Source: Pseudomonadota bacterium
GTDB lineage: Bacteria; Pseudomonadota; Alphaproteobacteria; Caulobacterales; Caulobacteraceae
NCBI GenBank assembly: GCA_023424215.1
Contig: JAFAEC010000091.1
Span: forward strand, 1 to 23,830
Reading direction: 5' to 3'
DNA length: 23,830 nt
Made by a program: the position numbers and the translations under genes. Shown here in pieces: positions 21,989-23,830 of this stretch; position 1 is the first letter of the stretch; each line of letters opens with the position of its first letter. The notes under the pieces were generated by a model, which was not told the origin of the DNA, did not search any database, and saw nothing but the letters and a program-made list of their open reading frames with translations.

Positions 21989-22690
21989 TCAGGCGGCGGC
22001 GCTGACCGCGCCTTCGGCCGGGTCGCGCAGCACGTAGCCGCGGCCCCAGACGGTCTCGATGTAGTGCTTGCCGCCGGCCGCCGTGGCCAGCTTCTTGCGC
22101 AGCTTGCAGATGAAGACGTCGATGATCTTCAGCTCCGGCTCGTCCATGCCGCCGTACAGGTGGTTGAGGAACATCTCCTTGGTCAGGGTCGTGCCCTTGC
22201 GCAGGGAGAGGAGCTCCAGCATCTGGTACTCCTTGCCGGTCAGGTGGACGCGGTGGCCGTTCACCTCAACGGTCTTTGCGTCCAGGTTCACCGCGATCTC
22301 GCCGGTGTGGATGATCGCCTGGGCGTGGCCCTTGGAGCGGCGGACCACGGCGTGGGTGCGGGCGATCAACTCGTCCTTGTGGAACGGCTTGGTCATGTAG
22401 TCGTCGGCGCCGCCGCCGAAGGTCTTGACCTTGGTCTCGATCTCCGAGGTGCCCGAGAGGATCATCACCGGGGTGTTGACCTTGCCGACGCGCAGCTGGC
22501 GCAGCACTTCCAGGCCGTTCATGTCGGGCAGGTTCAGGTCGAGCAGGATCAGATCGTAATCGTAGATCTTGCCCAGATCGATGCCTTCTTCGCCGAGGTC
22601 GGTCGTATAGACGTTGAAGCCTTCCGACTTCAGCATCAGTTCGATGCTCTGCGCGGTCGCGTGATCGTCTTCGATAAGCAGGACGCGCAT
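21989..22690 (-). CDS. ctrA: Cell-cycle master response regulator CtrA
   Basis: A 233-residue OmpR-type response regulator. The receiver domain (1-115) has the acidic pocket at Asp8 and Asp9 (EDD), phospho-acceptor Asp51 (LILLDLNLPDMNG) and Lys101 (DDYMTKPF). The winged-helix domain (about 125-225) contains HRVHLTGKEYQMLELLSLRK, the GMDEPELKIIDVFICKLRKK segment and YIETVWGRGYVLRDP, all diagnostic of CtrA. The C-terminus ends in Ala-Ala, the ClpXP-recognised degron of the Caulobacter protein. CtrA controls polar development, division and DNA methylation genes, and blocks replication at the origin in Caulobacter. The ATG at 22690 has GGAGGGG. The upstream region carries five GANTC sites and several TTAA motifs, fitting methylation and autoregulation. 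Confidence 0.98.
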   Translation of the reverse strand: MRVLLIEDDHATAQSIELMLKSEGFNVYTTDLGEEGIDLGKIYDYDLILLDLNLPDMNGLEVLRQLRVGKVNTPVMILSGTSEIETKVKTFGGGADDYMTKPFHKDELIARTHAVVRRSKGHAQAIIHTGEIAVNLDAKTVEVNGHRVHLTGKEYQMLELLSLRKGTTLTKEMFLNHLYGGMDEPELKIIDVFICKLRKKLATAAGGKHYIETVWGRGYVLRDPAEGAVSAAA

Positions 22691-22976
22691 TTGTTGCCCC
22701 TCCAGGCAAAGCTTGGCGTTGGACGTTACTGTCCCGTTTCCGGGTAACCTTGTTCGAACGTTAACCCCCCAAAAACTTAAGAAGGGTTAACGCGACTGGT
22801 TAACGGCGAATCTAGGCTGATTTGCGAATCGCCGTCGAGAGTCCCGAGTCAAGACGACCGAATTTTTCGCGAAGGCTCCTGCCTACGTCCGAATCCGACG
22901 CATCGTAGGATCATATTCCTACTCCTCCGCCGGCGCGCTGAACGACCGGCGGCCGGTGAATGATGGAGCAGCGTCG
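22691..22976. promoter_or_regulatory. Divergent control region of ctrA and the DnaA-like gene
   Basis: These 286 bases hold no gene. From the ctrA side: the ribosome-binding site; three GTTAAC sites (22760, 22786, 22799) plus TTAA at 22777; then a candidate ctrA promoter on the minus strand, -35 TCGACGG (22838-22832) and -10 CTAGATTC (22815-22808), with a 16-base spacer. GANTC sites lie at 22808, 22826, 22839, 22846 and 22891; the first is inside the -10. No TTAA pair has the exact 7-base CtrA-box spacing. Confidence 0.65.
22905..22922. promoter_or_regulatory. Operator-like inverted repeat near the DnaA-like gene
   Basis: GTAGGA (22905-22910), six bases, TCCTAC (22917-22922): a perfect 6-base-arm dyad of 18 bases, with a CATATT stretch inside. 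It sits 55 bases before the start of the divergent HTH gene. Binding protein unknown; it could be that gene's own product. Confidence 0.4.
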
Positions 22977-23333
22977 ATGGAAGGAACTTACTGGGCGCCC
23001 GAGTTCGGGCGCGACCGCATGCGCGCCGGACTGGCGCTCCAGATCGTGGCCGCCTCTACGGGCGTGCCGGTCGAGAGCATGACCCGGTCCGTGCGGCTGG
23101 AGGGGCGGGCTTGCCGGGCGCGATGGCTGGCCATGTACCTCTCGCACGTCGCCTTCGGCTGGCCACTGGAGCGGGTCGGCCACGCCTTCGGCATGAACCG
23201 GACCACGGCCGCCGTCGCCTGCCGCTGGGCCGAGGACGAGCGCGACCGGCCGGTGCTTGACGCCCTGCTGGAAAGACTGGAGCGCTGCGTGCGCGAGGTG
23301 CTGGAGGCGCCGGCGTGCGAACTGGGGCTGTGA
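22977..23333 (+). CDS. DnaA domain-IV-like helix-turn-helix protein
   Basis: A 118-residue protein resembling the C-terminal DNA-binding domain of DnaA: RACRARWLAMYLSHVAFGWP (about 44-63), ERVGHAFGMNRTTAAVACRW (66-84), then EDERDRPVLDALLERLE. In DnaA the signature reads like GRDHTTVLHA; here it is GMNRTTAAVA, so the Asp-His pair is missing while the fold is retained. It has no ATPase domain, so it cannot initiate replication, but it could bind DnaA-box-like or other sites. The ATG at 22977 has GGAG 8 bases upstream; GTG 21 bases earlier is an alternative. It is divergent from ctrA and overlaps the next gene by 4 bases (GTGA), so the two are coupled. Confidence 0.82.
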   Translation: MEGTYWAPEFGRDRMRAGLALQIVAASTGVPVESMTRSVRLEGRACRARWLAMYLSHVAFGWPLERVGHAFGMNRTTAAVACRWAEDERDRPVLDALLERLERCVREVLEAPACELGL

Positions 23334-23830
23334 GCCGCGCCCTGGAGCGGGCCCGCCGGCTGCTGACCGGCCCCGGCGGCTGGATCGAGGCCGCCGGCGA
23401 GGGATACGCGGTGCGCGCCGGGCCCGATCGGCGCTCGCGCGTGGTGATGACCGTCGACGAGTCCGTGTTCCGGCGCCTGGTCGAGGCGCCGGGATTGCGC
23501 ACCCGCCGCGGCGGCGGCTGGATCGCCCGACGCGCGGAGCCGGCCGGCGCGTCCCCGGACCCGGGTCGGCCGGGGGTCATCGAGGGGGTGCGCACGATCA
23601 TGGAGGCCGACGGCGAGGCCTCGGTCCGCCGCGCCAACCTGGCCCAGACTCCGGTGACGTGGCTGGCGCGCCGCGTCGGACCGGACGGGCGACCCTGGCT
23701 GGAGCCGGTCGAGGTGGCGGCCGCCGTACGCCTCGCGCTGGAGGCGGAGACCGCGCTGCGGGGCCCCTCGCTGACGATGCGGTGGGACGCCCTGCCGCGC
23801 GCCGGCGCCGGCGGGGGATCGCGCGCCGGC
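23330..23830 (+). CDS. DUF6456 domain protein, N-terminal part
   Basis: 167 codons, running off the right edge. The GTG start overlaps the preceding stop (GTGA). The region from about residue 100 (RRANLAQTPVTWLARRVG, then GPDGRPWLEPVEVAAAVRLA and the TMRWDALP segment) matches my memory of the alphaproteobacterial DUF6456 domain, whose function is unknown and which is often found beside or fused to HTH regions. The first 95 residues are Arg-rich with a VVMTVDESVFRRLVEAPGL stretch. Coupling to the DnaA-domain-IV-like protein suggests the pair act together, perhaps as a split regulator. The C-terminus is not visible. Confidence 0.78.
   Translation, partial: MSRALERARRLLTGPGGWIEAAGEGYAVRAGPDRRSRVVMTVDESVFRRLVEAPGLRTRRGGGWIARRAEPAGASPDPGRPGVIEGVRTIMEADGEASVRRANLAQTPVTWLARRVGPDGRPWLEPVEVAAAVRLALEAETALRGPSLTMRWDALPRAGAGGGSRAG

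Noticed and set aside
22760..22804. Canonical CtrA box (TTAA, 7 bases, TTAA)
   Set aside because: No pair of TTAA motifs here has a 7-base gap; only non-canonical spacings are present, so I list them as half-sites only.

Overview
The window is very G+C-rich (about 70% by eye) and almost entirely protein-coding. A ctrA orthologue, with clustered GANTC (CcrM-type) sites in its upstream region, points to Alphaproteobacteria. Gene content and promoter style (-10 elements close to GCTANAWC) suggest Caulobacteraceae, probably Brevundimonas, Caulobacter or Phenylobacterium. I cannot fix the genus. No rRNA, tRNA, CRISPR array, insertion sequence or prophage is visible.

Left arm (1-2570, minus strand): an NAD-biosynthesis operon reads nadA, then a 37-residue coupled ORF, then a site-2-protease-type membrane metalloprotease, then nadB (cut by the window edge). 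Consecutive genes overlap by 1, 4 and 4 bases. The nadA leader carries a clear promoter and two copies of one palindromic operator-like motif. Next come a secreted protein of unknown function (2580-3356) and an alkylation-repair pair (3414-5025). The pair is ogt plus an Ada-AraC-AlkA fusion whose glycosylase core is missing. After it lie an SLC13-type permease with RCK_C domains, and a PadR regulator with its HAAS-domain membrane partner.

Middle (8515-16863): ku (NHEJ) is divergent from upp. upp converges, with a 3-bp gap, on a two-gene ABC operon made of an ATPase and a giant permease fused to an M1-type metallopeptidase. glcB (malate synthase G) follows.

Right arm (16940-23830): an HxlR regulator is divergent from an SDR oxidoreductase. 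A DEAD-box RNA helicase has a long structured leader. An MpaB/DUF2236 oxygenase has its start codon inside an inverted repeat. A DUF1902-HicA toxin-antitoxin pair follows, then a compositionally atypical small membrane protein flanked by two related repeats. ctrA is divergent from a DnaA-domain-IV-like HTH protein coupled to a DUF6456 protein (cut by the edge).

No wholly new multi-gene system is obvious. The points most worth a second look are the AlkA-core deletion, the coupled microORF and protease inside the nad operon, the ctrA control region, the hairpin over the mpaB start, and the repeat-flanked membrane gene.
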